From Saccharothrix sp. S26 (lineage in GTDB: Bacteria > Actinomycetota > Actinomycetes > Mycobacteriales > Pseudonocardiaceae), in the NCBI RefSeq assembly GCF_021390395.1, contig NZ_JAJUWT010000030.1, forward strand, positions 50,947 to 114,946: 64,000 nucleotides of DNA, read 5' to 3'. Below, one piece after another: positions 25,860 through 34,957 of the stretch. The first letter of the stretch is position 1. Each line of letters opens with the position of its first letter. Under the pieces are notes generated by a model. It did no database searches, was not told the origin of the DNA, and was given only the letters and a program-made list of their open reading frames with translations. The position numbers and the translations under genes are program-made.

Positions 25860-27431
25860 GTGGAGGACCGCACTATCGCAGGCCGGTACCGGCTGACGGA
25901 GAGGATCGGCACGGGTGGGATGGGGGTGGTGTGGCGCGCCGAGGACCAGCGGCTGCGCCGCGTCGTCGCCGCCAAGGAACTGCTGTCCCGCACGGGCTTC
26001 GACCAGGAGTCGATCGACCGCGCGGTCCGCGAGGGCCGCCTCGCGGCCCGCCTGTCGCACCCCAACGTGATCGCGCTGTACGACGTGGTCGAGCACGACG
26101 GCCACCCGTGGCTGATCATGGAGTACCTGCCCTCGCGCAGCCTCGCCACCGTGATGGCCGAGCAGGGCACCCTGCCGCCCGAGGAGGTGGCCCGGCTGGG
26201 CGCGCAGCTCGCGTCCGGGCTGGCCGCCGCGCACACCGCGGGCGTCACCCACCGGGACGTGAAGCCGGGCAACGTCCTCGTCACCGAGTTCGGCACGGTC
26301 AAGGTCACCGACTTCGGCACCTCCCGCGCGGCCGACGAGGCGACCGTCACCGCGTCCGGGATGCTCGTCGGCACCCCCGCCTACCTGGCCCCGGAGGTGG
26401 CGCGCGGCGGCAAGGGCGAGTTCCCGGCCGACGTGTTCGCGCTGGGCGCGACGCTCTACGCGGCGCTGGAGGGCACGCCGCCGTTCGGCGTGGACGGCAA
26501 CACCATCGCCCTGCTGCACCGGGTCGCCGAGGGCCGGTTCCCGCCGCCGCGCCACGCCGGCCCGTTGACGCCGGTGCTGATGCGCCTGCTCGACCCGGAC
26601 CCCGAGACCCGGCCGACCATGGCCGAGGCGGCGGACATGCTGCGCGACGTGCGGTTCGACGGCACGGCACCGCCCGTGCCGGCCAAGCCCGCACCGACCG
26701 CGATCCTGGCCGCGCCCCTGGAACCCGCGGCCGACCCGGAACCGGAACCGGCCGCCGCCCGACCCGAACCCGAGCCGGTCAAGCCCACGCCCGTGCCCCC
26801 TCCCCGGCCGGCGCCGACGCCGGCGCCCGCCGAGGTGGCGCCCCGGGCCGAGGAGAAGCGCGGCGACCGCAAGGCGCTCATCGCGCTCGCCGTCGTCGCC
26901 ATGATCGCCATCGCCGCCGTGGCCTACCTGCTCAACCGCGGTGACGAGAACGGCTCGCCCTCGGCCGGGTCGGGCACCACCGGCGAGGCCACCACCCAGC
27001 CGACCACCGCCGCCGAGAACCCGCCCGCCGGGACCACCGGCGCGGCCGAACCGACCACCACCGGCGCGCCGCCCACGACCACGACGTCGGAGACGACCGA
27101 GCCGAGCACGGCGCAGCCGCCCGCCCAGGTCGGCCCGGACCAGGCGCTGAGCGACTACTACGCCCTGCTGCCGAACGACCTGGAAACCGCCTACGGGCGC
27201 CTCACCGACGGCTTCAAGGCCGCGCGGGCGCGGACCTTCGCCGACTACCAGTCCTGGTGGGGGCGGATGAGCGCGGTGAGCGTGAGCGACGTGCGGGCCG
27301 ACGGGCCGCAGCAGGTGTCGGCGACCGTGTCGTACACGTTCAAGGGCGGCGGCACCCAGTCCGAGCGGCACGTGTACGCGCTGGTCCAGGTCGACGGGCA
27401 GTGGATGATCGACGGCCAGCGCAACGCGTGA
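25860..27431 (+). CDS. Transmembrane Ser/Thr protein kinase (PknB-like)
   Basis: A 523-residue receptor-like kinase. The cytosolic kinase domain spans about 5-265: glycine loop IGTGGMGVVWRA, catalytic Lys in VVAAKELL, HRDVKPGNVLV with Asp133, DFGTSR, and activation-segment APE as LAPEVA. A Pro/Glu/Ala-rich linker leads to one membrane helix (LIALAVVAMIAIAAVAYLL, about 340-360). An external Thr/Pro-rich stalk carries a C-terminal domain of about 100 residues (ALSDYYALLPNDLETAYGRL ... GQWMIDGQRNA) resembling an NTF2/SnoaL-like fold. No PASTA repeats, so it is not a PknB orthologue in sensing. The GTG start has GGGAG 5 nt upstream. Confidence 0.9.
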   Translation: MEDRTIAGRYRLTERIGTGGMGVVWRAEDQRLRRVVAAKELLSRTGFDQESIDRAVREGRLAARLSHPNVIALYDVVEHDGHPWLIMEYLPSRSLATVMAEQGTLPPEEVARLGAQLASGLAAAHTAGVTHRDVKPGNVLVTEFGTVKVTDFGTSRAADEATVTASGMLVGTPAYLAPEVARGGKGEFPADVFALGATLYAALEGTPPFGVDGNTIALLHRVAEGRFPPPRHAGPLTPVLMRLLDPDPETRPTMAEAADMLRDVRFDGTAPPVPAKPAPTAILAAPLEPAADPEPEPAAARPEPEPVKPTPVPPPRPAPTPAPAEVAPRAEEKRGDRKALIALAVVAMIAIAAVAYLLNRGDENGSPSAGSGTTGEATTQPTTAAENPPAGTTGAAEPTTTGAPPTTTTSETTEPSTAQPPAQVGPDQALSDYYALLPNDLETAYGRLTDGFKAARARTFADYQSWWGRMSAVSVSDVRADGPQQVSATVSYTFKGGGTQSERHVYALVQVDGQWMIDGQRNA

Positions 27432-27452
27432 CGACCGGGGGACCGGGCGCGG

Positions 27453-28394
27453 TCAGGCGAAGCGGCCGCGCCACACGTCGATCACCAGCACCGGTCGCAT
27501 CCCCACCGACTCGTACAGGCCCAGCGCGGGCGTCGGGTTGTTCGAGTCGACGTGCAGGACCGTGCCCACCCGCCCGGCCGCCGCGTCCAGGTGGAACGCC
27601 TGACCCAGCAGGTGCTTGGCCACCCCGCGACCCCGTGCCGCGGGCAGCACGCCCAGGTGCCCGACGTAGCCGCGGTTCTCGTCGGCGAACTGGTCGGTGC
27701 ACTCCATGAACCCGGCCGGCCGCCCGTCCAGCTCCGCGAGCCACAGCCCCGACCAGTCGAAGGTCGACTTGCGGTCCAGCTGCTCGTGCCACTCCTGGTA
27801 GGTCTTCGGCACGAACCCGAAGTGCCCGGCGAACGACGCGTTGCGCACCTCGTGCGCGGTGCGCCGCACCTCCTCGTCCAGGCCCTGGCGCAGCACCAGC
27901 CCCGGCACCGGCGCGGGCGGCGGCACCTCGCCGACGTGGTCGATCCGCATCCGGTGGAACGTCGTGGCCGCCTCGAACCCCAGCGCCGCCACCCGCTCCC
28001 GCAACGCCGTGTCGTCGCGGTAGACGCCCTGGTCGACGACCACCTTCTCGTGCCCGCCCGCGCGCCCGAGCTCCCGCGCCCGGTCCAGCACCCTGGTGAA
28101 CAGCCAGTCCGCGATCACCGGGTCGGCCGACACCACGTCCACGTCGACCTCGTCGCTGCCGCTCTTGCCGTTCGCCGTCGCGTACCCGACCGGCGCACCC
28201 GCCGCGTCGAGCACCAGCCACGCGTCGCGCTCCAGGTCGAAACCGGGCCGCGTCAGCTCGTCGCGCATGTCGTCGAGGGTGTAGTCGGCGAACCCGATCA
28301 CCGCCGTGGTGTAGGCGTGCACCAGGCCGAGGATCAGCTCGGCGTCGTCCGGGCGGGGCGGCCGGGCGGTGTGGCCGGCGGGCAGGGCGTTCAT
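27453..28394 (-). CDS. Tandem GNAT-family acetyltransferase
   Basis: A 313-residue protein of two GNAT folds in series, the layout of mycothiol synthase MshD. The N-terminal half (about 15-150) keeps strands but a weak acetyl-CoA loop. The C-terminal half has LWLAELDGRPAGFMECT, GYVGHLGVLPAARGRGVAKHLLG (the Q/RxxGxG/A pyrophosphate loop) and LHVDSNNPTPALGLYESVGM, typical of an active site. It is not clearly MshD; an acetyltransferase acting on a small molecule or antibiotic is equally possible. It is convergent with the kinase gene and divergent from the M28 peptidase. Confidence 0.82.
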   Translation of the reverse strand: MNALPAGHTARPPRPDDAELILGLVHAYTTAVIGFADYTLDDMRDELTRPGFDLERDAWLVLDAAGAPVGYATANGKSGSDEVDVDVVSADPVIADWLFTRVLDRARELGRAGGHEKVVVDQGVYRDDTALRERVAALGFEAATTFHRMRIDHVGEVPPPAPVPGLVLRQGLDEEVRRTAHEVRNASFAGHFGFVPKTYQEWHEQLDRKSTFDWSGLWLAELDGRPAGFMECTDQFADENRGYVGHLGVLPAARGRGVAKHLLGQAFHLDAAAGRVGTVLHVDSNNPTPALGLYESVGMRPVLVIDVWRGRFA

Positions 28395-28460
28395 GGCGCA
28401 CATGGTGCGTCCCGGCCGCGGGGCCTGTCGATCGGGTTTCGGCCGGCTTAGGGTCTGCGG

Positions 28461-30683
28461 ATGATCCCTCGGGTGGTGGTCCTCCTGGTGCTCGCCGCGG
28501 TGGGAGCCCTGGCCGTGCTGGCGTTCCGGCCGCCCGCCCCGGTGGCGGACGCCCCGCCGGCGGAGTTCGCCGCCGGGCGCGCCGAGCGGCACCTGGAAGC
28601 CGTCGCGCAACGGCCGCACCCGATCGGTTCGGCGGACGGCGAGCGCGTCCGCGACTACGTCGCCGACACCGCCCGCCGCCTGGGCGCGGAGGTGACGGTG
28701 GAGTCCGACGAGGTCGTGGTGCCGTGGCGGGGCGTGGCCCGGGTCGCGACCGCCCACAACGTGGTGGCCCGAGTGCGGGGCACGGACCCGTCGGTGAGCG
28801 CCGGCAAGGCGTTGCTGCTGGTGGCGCACCACGACTCGGTGCCCACCGGGCCCGGCGCGGCCGACGACGGCGCGGCGGTCGCGGCGATGCTGGAGACGCT
28901 GCGCGCCCTGACCACCGGCGGGGTGCGCAACGACGTGGTGTTCCTGTTCACCGACGGCGAGGAGGCCGGGTCGCTCGGCGCGCGCGCCTACGTGCGGCGT
29001 CACGGGGTCGACGGGGTCGGCGCGGTGCTGAACTGGGAGGCGCGGGGCAGCGGCGGGCCGGTGTGGATGTTCCAGACGGGGCCGGGCAACGGGCCGTTGG
29101 TGTCGGCGTTCGGCGGGGCGAGCAGCAGGCCGATCGCGAACTCGTTCGCCTACGAGGTGTACCGGCGGATGCCGAACTACAGCGACTTCACCGTGTTCCA
29201 GGAGGCGGGCGCGCGGGGGTTGGACAGCGCGTTCATCGAGCACGTGCGCGACTACCACTCGCCTCACGACGACGTGGAGCGGCTGGACCGGGGCAGCCTC
29301 CAGCACCACGGCGAGACGATGGTGGGGCTGGTGCGCGCGCTGGGCGACCGCGACCTGCGGGCCGGTGGCGGCGACGCGGTGTACTTCGACCTGTTCTCCC
29401 GCGTGCTGGTGCGCTACCCGACGTGGTTCGCCGTAGCGCTGGCCGCCGTGACGGTGGTCGCGTTGGCGTCGCTGCTGGTGCTGGGTGTCCGGAGTGGACG
29501 GTTGCGGTGGCGGGCCGTGCTCGCGGTGGCCGGGGTGGCGGTCGGCGCGGTGGTCGTGGCCGGCGCGGTGTCGTTCGGGGCGTGGCTGCTGGTGGCGGCG
29601 GCGCGGCCGGGGCTGGGTTTCCTGGCGTTGTCGGAGCCGCCCGAGCGGGGCTGGTTCGTGGCCGGGTCCTGCCTGCTGGGGTTGGCGGCGCTGGTCGCGG
29701 CGGCCCGGGTGGCGCGGCGGTGGTCGACCGCGGAGGTGGTCGCCGGTGCGCTGGTGGTGACGGCCGTGTTGCTGGTGGCGTCCGCGGTGGCGGTGCCGGG
29801 CGCGAGCTTCCTGTTCCAGTGGACGTTGCTGACCGGCCTGCCCGCGCTGGCCACGCCCCGTGCCGCCTCCCTGCCGCCGCTGGTGGCCGCGGCGATCTTC
29901 CCGCCGTTGGTGGGCACGATGATGGTGGCGCTGGGCATGCCGTTGAGCGCGGTGGCGGTGGTGTTCGGCGCGCTGGCGGGCGTCCTGCTGCTGCCGTTGC
30001 TGCCCTCGGGGTCGTGGTGGCCGGCGGTCGGCGTCACGGCGGTCGCGGTGGCGCTGCTCGCGACGGGGACCGCCCGCTTCGGCTTCACCCCCGACCAACC
30101 GCGCCCGGACTCGCTGATCTACCTGCGCGACACCGCCACGGGCCGGTCGAGCTGGCTGTCCCCCGACCCCGCGCCCGACGCGTGGACCTCGCGCGTGCTG
30201 GGGGCGAACCCGGAACGACTGGCGTCGGCGCACCCGGTGTCCACCGGCCCGGTGATGCGCGCCGACGCCCCGGACCTGGACCTGCCCACCCCCACCGCGA
30301 CCGCCCTGACCTCGCCCATCCCGCCCTCGCCCGACCTGACCTCGCCCGACGGCCCCGCGCGAACGGTCACCTTCCGCATCACCCCGACCGCGCGGGCGTG
30401 GCGGACGCACGTGACGCTGTCCGAACGGGGCCTGCGGGGCTGCCGCATCGGCCCGACCGACCTGCCGAGCACCACGCTGGAGCTGTACGGCCCGTCCAGC
30501 CGCGACCTCACCTGCCACCTGGCCCCCGGCACACCGCTGGAGGTGACGGTGGCGGACCAGTGGGTGGGGCTGCCCGCCGAAGCCGCCGCCCTGGTGGGCC
30601 CCCGCCCACCGGACACCATGCCGGTCCAGTCCGGCAACCGCCCGTTCGACGGCGCGGTCGTGCGCGCGACGTTCCAGCTCTGA
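28461..30683 (+). CDS. Membrane-anchored M28-family zinc peptidase with multi-helix domain
   Basis: A 740-residue protein. An N-terminal helix (VVVLLVLAAVGALAVLAF) anchors an extracytoplasmic M28 aminopeptidase domain (about 35-310) with zinc ligands in LVAHHDSVPTGPGAADDG (His123, Asp), FTDGEEAGSLGA and the distal SPHDDVE. A block of about eight hydrophobic helices follows (about 315-530), then a soluble C-terminal domain of about 200 residues rich in Thr/Pro. The layout parallels fungal vacuolar membrane protease-type proteins (Pff1). It probably trims N-terminal residues of secreted peptides. It stands alone between divergent and distant neighbours. Confidence 0.85.
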   Translation: MIPRVVVLLVLAAVGALAVLAFRPPAPVADAPPAEFAAGRAERHLEAVAQRPHPIGSADGERVRDYVADTARRLGAEVTVESDEVVVPWRGVARVATAHNVVARVRGTDPSVSAGKALLLVAHHDSVPTGPGAADDGAAVAAMLETLRALTTGGVRNDVVFLFTDGEEAGSLGARAYVRRHGVDGVGAVLNWEARGSGGPVWMFQTGPGNGPLVSAFGGASSRPIANSFAYEVYRRMPNYSDFTVFQEAGARGLDSAFIEHVRDYHSPHDDVERLDRGSLQHHGETMVGLVRALGDRDLRAGGGDAVYFDLFSRVLVRYPTWFAVALAAVTVVALASLLVLGVRSGRLRWRAVLAVAGVAVGAVVVAGAVSFGAWLLVAAARPGLGFLALSEPPERGWFVAGSCLLGLAALVAAARVARRWSTAEVVAGALVVTAVLLVASAVAVPGASFLFQWTLLTGLPALATPRAASLPPLVAAAIFPPLVGTMMVALGMPLSAVAVVFGALAGVLLLPLLPSGSWWPAVGVTAVAVALLATGTARFGFTPDQPRPDSLIYLRDTATGRSSWLSPDPAPDAWTSRVLGANPERLASAHPVSTGPVMRADAPDLDLPTPTATALTSPIPPSPDLTSPDGPARTVTFRITPTARAWRTHVTLSERGLRGCRIGPTDLPSTTLELYGPSSRDLTCHLAPGTPLEVTVADQWVGLPAEAAALVGPRPPDTMPVQSGNRPFDGAVVRATFQL

Positions 30684-30699
30684 CCCGCCGCCTGACCCG

Positions 30700-30715
30700 G
30701 GTCGCGTCCGCGACC
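30700..30715 (+). terminator. Short hairpin after the M28 peptidase gene
   Basis: GGTCGC (30700-30705) pairs with GCGACC (30710-30715) around a GTCC loop, 17 bp after the stop codon. Short and without a U-tract, hence only a candidate terminator. Confidence 0.4.
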
Positions 30716-30801
30716 GGCCGACCCACCGCGCGTCGGGCCGTGATCGCGCCGACCGACGCGCCGCCCGGCCAGGCGTCCCCGGCCCAGCCGCACGTCCCCC
30801 T

Positions 30802-30846
30802 CGCCCGACCCGCCTGCGCCCGACCCGCCTGCGCCCGACCCGCCCG
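30802..30846. repeat. 15-bp tandem repeat, three copies
   Basis: The unit CGCCCGACCCGCCTG occurs perfectly twice (30802-30816, 30817-30831) and a third time with one change (30832-30846). In one frame it would read Arg-Pro-Ala-Cys-Ala repeats, but no gene is supported here; it looks like simple-sequence expansion. Confidence 0.7.
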
Positions 30847-31147
30847 TGCCCGGCCGCGCGGCCCGTCGCCCAGCCACGCGCCCCCGCCCGGCCGCGCGCA
30901 CCCGTCTGACCCGGGATCGGCACCGGTCGGCGCGGCGGCATCCGGCGCGGCGGCCGGTATGTCGGCGGCCGGTGGCCGCGTCCGCCGAGCTCTAAGCCAT
31001 CGGCCACCTCCGTTCTCGTCGCCGCGCGACATCCGCGGTCGCGGCTGGGGGAGCGGGGGGTGGGTGGTTCGGGGGCTCCGCTCGTTTTCAACCGAGGTGC
31101 GGTAACGGTGTTTCCGTACATTCCCCGGCCAGGTTCACCCGATAGTG

Positions 31148-31720
31148 CTACAGCGGAGGGTGGTGGACGGCGTAGCGGAGCAGGGCGACGCCGTTGCCGA
31201 ACGCCCTCGACTCGACCAGGTCCAGGTCGGTCTTGCGGTCCTCCGGCCCGAACAGCGGCCGACCCCGGCCCAGCAGGACCGGGTGGACGTAGAGGCGGTA
31301 CTCGTCGACCAGGTCCAGCCGGCGGAACGTGGAGGTCAGGTTCGGGCCGCCCACCACCAGGTCACCGTCGGCCGAGGACTGGAGAGCGCGCACCTCCTCC
31401 GGCACGACCGAACGCGCGATCGTCGCGTTCCACCCGGCCGACGCCAACGTCCGCGAGTACACGACCTTCGGCATCCGCAGCCAGATCCGCGCGAACTCCA
31501 CCATCGGCGCGGAGTAGGCCGGGTCCTGCCCGACCTCCGGCCACACGTCCGCCATCAGCTCGTAGGTCCGCCGCCCCTCCAGGAACGCGCCCATCCGCGA
31601 CAGCTCGGCGTTCATGTGCTCGTGCAGCTCGTCGTCCACCAGGTGCCAGTCGATCGACCCGTCCGGCGCCTCGAAGAAGCCGTCCAACGACACCGACAGC
31701 CAGACCACGATCTTCCGCAA
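31148..31720 (-). CDS. Dihydrofolate reductase-fold (RibD C-terminal-like) reductase
   Basis: A 190-residue member of the DHFR/RibD_C superfamily, which reduces small heterocycles with NADPH. Conserved features: RKIVVWLSVSLDGFFE at the N-terminus, EGRRTYELM, VYSRTLA, GDLVVGGPNLTSTF (cofactor glycine pair) and YRLYVHPVLLGRGRPLF. The TTG at 31720 matches the usual N-terminus MRKIVVWLSVSLDG and has GAGG 6 nt upstream; the GTG at 31732 that overlaps the upstream stop is the alternative start. It is last in a leftward operon with mannonate dehydratase and a glycosidase. Its link to that pathway is unclear. Confidence 0.82.
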   Translation of the reverse strand: MRKIVVWLSVSLDGFFEAPDGSIDWHLVDDELHEHMNAELSRMGAFLEGRRTYELMADVWPEVGQDPAYSAPMVEFARIWLRMPKVVYSRTLASAGWNATIARSVVPEEVRALQSSADGDLVVGGPNLTSTFRRLDLVDEYRLYVHPVLLGRGRPLFGPEDRKTDLDLVESRAFGNGVALLRYAVHHPPL

Positions 31721-31728
31721 CGCCCACC

Positions 31729-32958
31729 TCACCAGTCGTGGAGTGTGCCGTCCGCCAACCGGTTCACCGGCAGGTACGCGGCACGGTAGGGGAACCGGTC
31801 CGCCGCGTCCACATCGAGCTCCACCCCCAGCCCGGGCGCGTCGGACGGGTGCAGCAGGCCGTCCACGAACGTGTAGGACGTCCGGAACACCTCCAGCGTC
31901 CGCTCCGAGTGCCGCATGTACTCCTGGATGCCGAAGTTGTGCACGGCCAGGTCGAGGTGCAGCGCGGCGGCCATGCCGACCGGCGAGATGTCCGTCGGCC
32001 CGTGCATCCCCGACTTGACCCCGTACACGGCGGCGAAGTCGAGCACCTTCTTCAACGCCGTGACACCACCGGTGTGGGTGACCGCCGAACGGACGTAGTC
32101 GATCAGGCGCTCGCTCAGCAACGTCGTGTAGTCGTGGATGGAGTTGAACACCTCACCGATCGCCAACGGCGTGGTGGTGTGCTGCCTGATCAGCCGCAAC
32201 GCCGCCTGGTCCTCGCCGGGTGTGGCGTCCTCCAGCCAGAACAGGTCGTACGGCTCCAACGCCTTGCCCAGCCGTGCCGCCTCGATCGGGGTCATCCGGT
32301 GGTGGCCGTCGTGCAGCAGTGGCAGCGCCGGGCCGAACTCTGACCGCACCGCCTCGAACACCGACGGCACGTGCCGCAGGTAGGCCCGCGTGTCCCAGCT
32401 CTCCTCCACCGGCAGCGCCGTGGGCCGCGCCGGCTCGTAGTCGTACCGGTCGCCGCCGCCGGCCGCCGACGCCGCCACCCCGTACACGGTGGCCAGGCCC
32501 GGGATGCCGGTCTGCACGCGGATCGCCCGGAACCCCAGCTCCAGGTGCGCCCGGATCGAGTCGAACAGCTCCGGCAGGTCCCGCCCGGACGCGTGCCCGT
32601 ACGCCAGCGCGCCGACCCGGCACGCCCCGCCCAGCAACTGGTACAGCGGCATCCCCGCGGCCCGCGCCTTGATGTCCCACAGGGCGGTGTCGACGGCGGC
32701 GATCGCGGCCATCGTCACCGGGCCCCGCCGCCAGTACGCGCCCCGGTACAGGTACTGCCAGGTGTCCTCGATCGCCGACGCGTCCCGCCCGACCAGCAGC
32801 GGCACGACGTGCTCCCGCAGGTACGCCTCCACCGCCAGCTCACGCCCGTTGAGCGTCCCGTCGCCCAGACCGGTGATCCCGTCCTCGGTGGTGATGCGCA
32901 GCGTCACGAAGTTCCGCCCCGGACAGGTCACCACCACGTCCACCGCCGCGATCCTCAC
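31729..32958 (-). CDS. manD: D-mannonate dehydratase (ManD, enolase superfamily)
   Basis: A 409-residue enolase-superfamily enzyme that dehydrates D-mannonate to 2-keto-3-deoxygluconate in hexuronate catabolism. The sequence follows ManD nearly throughout: NFVTLRITTEDGITGLGDGT, WQYLYRGAYWRRGPVTMAAI, ALAYGHASGR, LHDGHHRMTPIEAARLGKAL (metal-binding Asp; usual ManD has HDVHHR), WLEDATPGEDQ, GEVFNSIHDYTTLL, HGPTDISPVGMAAALHLD and FPYRAAYLPVNRLADGT. Some members are promiscuous for D-gluconate. The start GTG overlaps the upstream glycosidase stop by 4 bp, so substrate release and breakdown are probably coordinated. Confidence 0.92.
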   Translation of the reverse strand: MRIAAVDVVVTCPGRNFVTLRITTEDGITGLGDGTLNGRELAVEAYLREHVVPLLVGRDASAIEDTWQYLYRGAYWRRGPVTMAAIAAVDTALWDIKARAAGMPLYQLLGGACRVGALAYGHASGRDLPELFDSIRAHLELGFRAIRVQTGIPGLATVYGVAASAAGGGDRYDYEPARPTALPVEESWDTRAYLRHVPSVFEAVRSEFGPALPLLHDGHHRMTPIEAARLGKALEPYDLFWLEDATPGEDQAALRLIRQHTTTPLAIGEVFNSIHDYTTLLSERLIDYVRSAVTHTGGVTALKKVLDFAAVYGVKSGMHGPTDISPVGMAAALHLDLAVHNFGIQEYMRHSERTLEVFRTSYTFVDGLLHPSDAPGLGVELDVDAADRFPYRAAYLPVNRLADGTLHDW

Positions 32959-34889
32959 CCCAGCACCTCCCCGACCAGCACGCCGAACGCACCCAGCTCC
33001 ACCGCGTCCAACGGCGAGCCGTCCAACCCCACCAGCACACCGTCCACCACCGGCCGCACCACCACCGGCGACGCGTGCTGGCTCACGAACCACGCGAACA
33101 CCCGCCCGTCGACCGAGTGCTCCATCACCCCGGTCATCACCAGCGGGTCGTCCACCCGCACCCGCGGCGGGACACCGGCGACCACGGCCAGCGCCGCGTA
33201 CAGCCGCCACGTCGGCTCCGGGTTCACCCGGGGCGTCCGCGCGGCCATGTGCTCCACCGGGTACGTGCACAGCACCATCCACCCGTCGCCGACCCGGTGG
33301 CGCAGCAACGCGGGCCGCCCGTGCCCGTCCACCGCGACCACCTCCGCCCCGTCCGGCACGACCGGCAGGAACGCCCGCGACTCGGCCGTGCCGCCGACCC
33401 GGAACACCAGCTCCTCGCCCGCGCCGATGCCGCCGAAGTCCCGCTGGAACACCATCCGCAGCACGTCGTCCTCGATCGGGTCGACCAACCCGTACCGCAG
33501 CTGCTTCACCACGCCGAACATCCCGTCCAGCCCCGGCCACCACGGCCCCCGCTGCGTCCGGTGCTCACCGACGAAGTACGACGCGTACACCACCGCGCCC
33601 GCCGACGCGCGCTCCACCAAGGTCCGCCACGTCGGCGCGGTGAGCTGCTTCACCGACGGCACGAGGTACAGCGCGCAGTCGTCCGGCACGCCGTCCAGCT
33701 CGCGCGCCACCCCCACCGGCAGGTCCGCCTCCCGTGCCGCGACGTAGGCCTGCCGCGCGTTGTCGGCCACGCTCGTCGCGTCCTCGGGCTGCGTGAACGG
33801 GTAGCGCGCCTCCAGGAACGACGACACCAGCAGCGCGATCGACGTGTCCGGCCGCCGCAGCCGGGCGAAGTCCGTGCGCCGCAGCACCTCCGTGAACGCC
33901 CGCACCTCCAGCAGTTGCGCCTTCGGCCGCCCGGCGGAGTCGGTCAACCCGAAGTGCATCTCGAACGGGTGGTGCCGGTAGGGGTCGCGGTCGGCCAGGT
34001 CGTCGAAGTCGGTGTTGTTCCACGGGATCCAGCCGGTCGCGCCGGCCAGCAACGTCGTGTGCAGCACCTGCCGGTAGTAGTGCGCGGCGTTCTCCTCCGA
34101 CACGTAGTCCGACGTCACGCCGAACTCCTCCATGATCACCGGCTTGCCGCCGATGTCGAGCAGCTCGCACACGAACGCCGCGCCGAGGTGCAGCCGCAGC
34201 TGGTCGTCCTCCATCCGGTACACGTGCGGTCCGTGGAAGTCGACCAGCGGCGCGAGGTCGCGGACCCGGAACCCGTTGTCCAGCCCGGTGACCTCCACGC
34301 CCCACGCGCCGTCGCCGATCGACACCGGCTGCGTGGCGCCCGCCGCCCGGATCTCGGAGATCAACGCCGCCGCCCACGCCGTCACCGCGTCCGCGTCCAG
34401 CGTGCCGACGCCCCGCGACCGCCAGTCGGCGTAGATCGGGATCTCGTTGCTCAGCAGCCACCCCGCCACCGCCGGGTGGTCCTTCCACCGGTCGGTCAGC
34501 TCGCGCACGTACCAGCGCTGCCGGTCCAGGAACCACTCGTCGGCGAACACGTCCCGGCCGCCGCGCCACGCCGGGTCCCAGTTCTGGCCCGACATGTGCC
34601 CGACGACGAACGTCGGGATCGTGCGCATCCCCAGGGCCACGTGCCGGTCGAGGAAGTCGTGGTAGCGGGCCGGCAGCTCGCCGTCCAGCTCGTCCTCGGT
34701 CGGCATGAAGTCGGGCCAGTGGAAGAAGCTGCGGGTCAGGCCGATGCCGTGCGCGCGCATCACCCGCAGCTCCTGGTCCACCACGGCCGGGTCGTAGTCG
34801 CGCCACATGGCCGGGCCGCCGGTCCGCGACCAGTAGTTGACCCCGACCCAGACGTCGGGGCCGGCGAGCTTGGCAGAGTTGCGCCGCAT
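32955..34889 (-). CDS. Clan GH-A glycoside hydrolase (GH5-like) with C-terminal beta-galactosidase-type domains
   Basis: A 644-residue intracellular glycosidase; no signal peptide is seen. A TIM barrel over about 10-340 shows the clan A pair of catalytic glutamates: acid/base in GWLLSNEIPIY and nucleophile in VIMEEFGVTSD; WIPWNNTDFDD follows on strand 8. The C-terminal half (AYVAAREADLPVGVARE, CALYLVPSVKQLTAPTWRTL) resembles the trimerisation and accessory domains of GH42/GH2-like enzymes. Coupled to mannonate dehydratase and divergent from a LacI repressor, it may release mannosyl or uronic-acid units from an imported oligosaccharide. Specificity is inference. Confidence 0.82.
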   Translation of the reverse strand: MRRNSAKLAGPDVWVGVNYWSRTGGPAMWRDYDPAVVDQELRVMRAHGIGLTRSFFHWPDFMPTEDELDGELPARYHDFLDRHVALGMRTIPTFVVGHMSGQNWDPAWRGGRDVFADEWFLDRQRWYVRELTDRWKDHPAVAGWLLSNEIPIYADWRSRGVGTLDADAVTAWAAALISEIRAAGATQPVSIGDGAWGVEVTGLDNGFRVRDLAPLVDFHGPHVYRMEDDQLRLHLGAAFVCELLDIGGKPVIMEEFGVTSDYVSEENAAHYYRQVLHTTLLAGATGWIPWNNTDFDDLADRDPYRHHPFEMHFGLTDSAGRPKAQLLEVRAFTEVLRRTDFARLRRPDTSIALLVSSFLEARYPFTQPEDATSVADNARQAYVAAREADLPVGVARELDGVPDDCALYLVPSVKQLTAPTWRTLVERASAGAVVYASYFVGEHRTQRGPWWPGLDGMFGVVKQLRYGLVDPIEDDVLRMVFQRDFGGIGAGEELVFRVGGTAESRAFLPVVPDGAEVVAVDGHGRPALLRHRVGDGWMVLCTYPVEHMAARTPRVNPEPTWRLYAALAVVAGVPPRVRVDDPLVMTGVMEHSVDGRVFAWFVSQHASPVVVRPVVDGVLVGLDGSPLDAVELGAFGVLVGEVLG

Positions 34890-34894
34890 GGCAC

Positions 34895-34912
34895 AGGTAT
34901 ATCGTTTAACCT
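34895..34912. promoter_or_regulatory. Imperfect LacI-type operator in the divergent promoter
   Basis: AGGTATATCGTTTAACCT has perfect outer AGGT/ACCT arms, a central CG and 10 of 18 symmetric positions. It lies in the 68-bp gap between the glycosidase and the divergent LacI gene, the only intergenic room from which both promoters can run, so it is the best candidate for LacI autoregulation. Confidence 0.5.
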
Positions 34913-34957
34913 GATGTCTGTCGAGGTCCGCTGCTCAGCCGGTGTAACGTTTGCCGG

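Larger units (their letters stand above)
30684..31147. other. 464-bp gap with GC-rich low-complexity DNA
   Basis: No frame here looks like a real protein: all are dominated by Arg, Pro, Ala and Gly. It contains a candidate hairpin terminator and a 15-bp tandem repeat (listed separately). The last 80 bp have lower GC and are simply the downstream flank of the leftward DHFR-like gene. I cannot support a gene. Confidence 0.5.
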
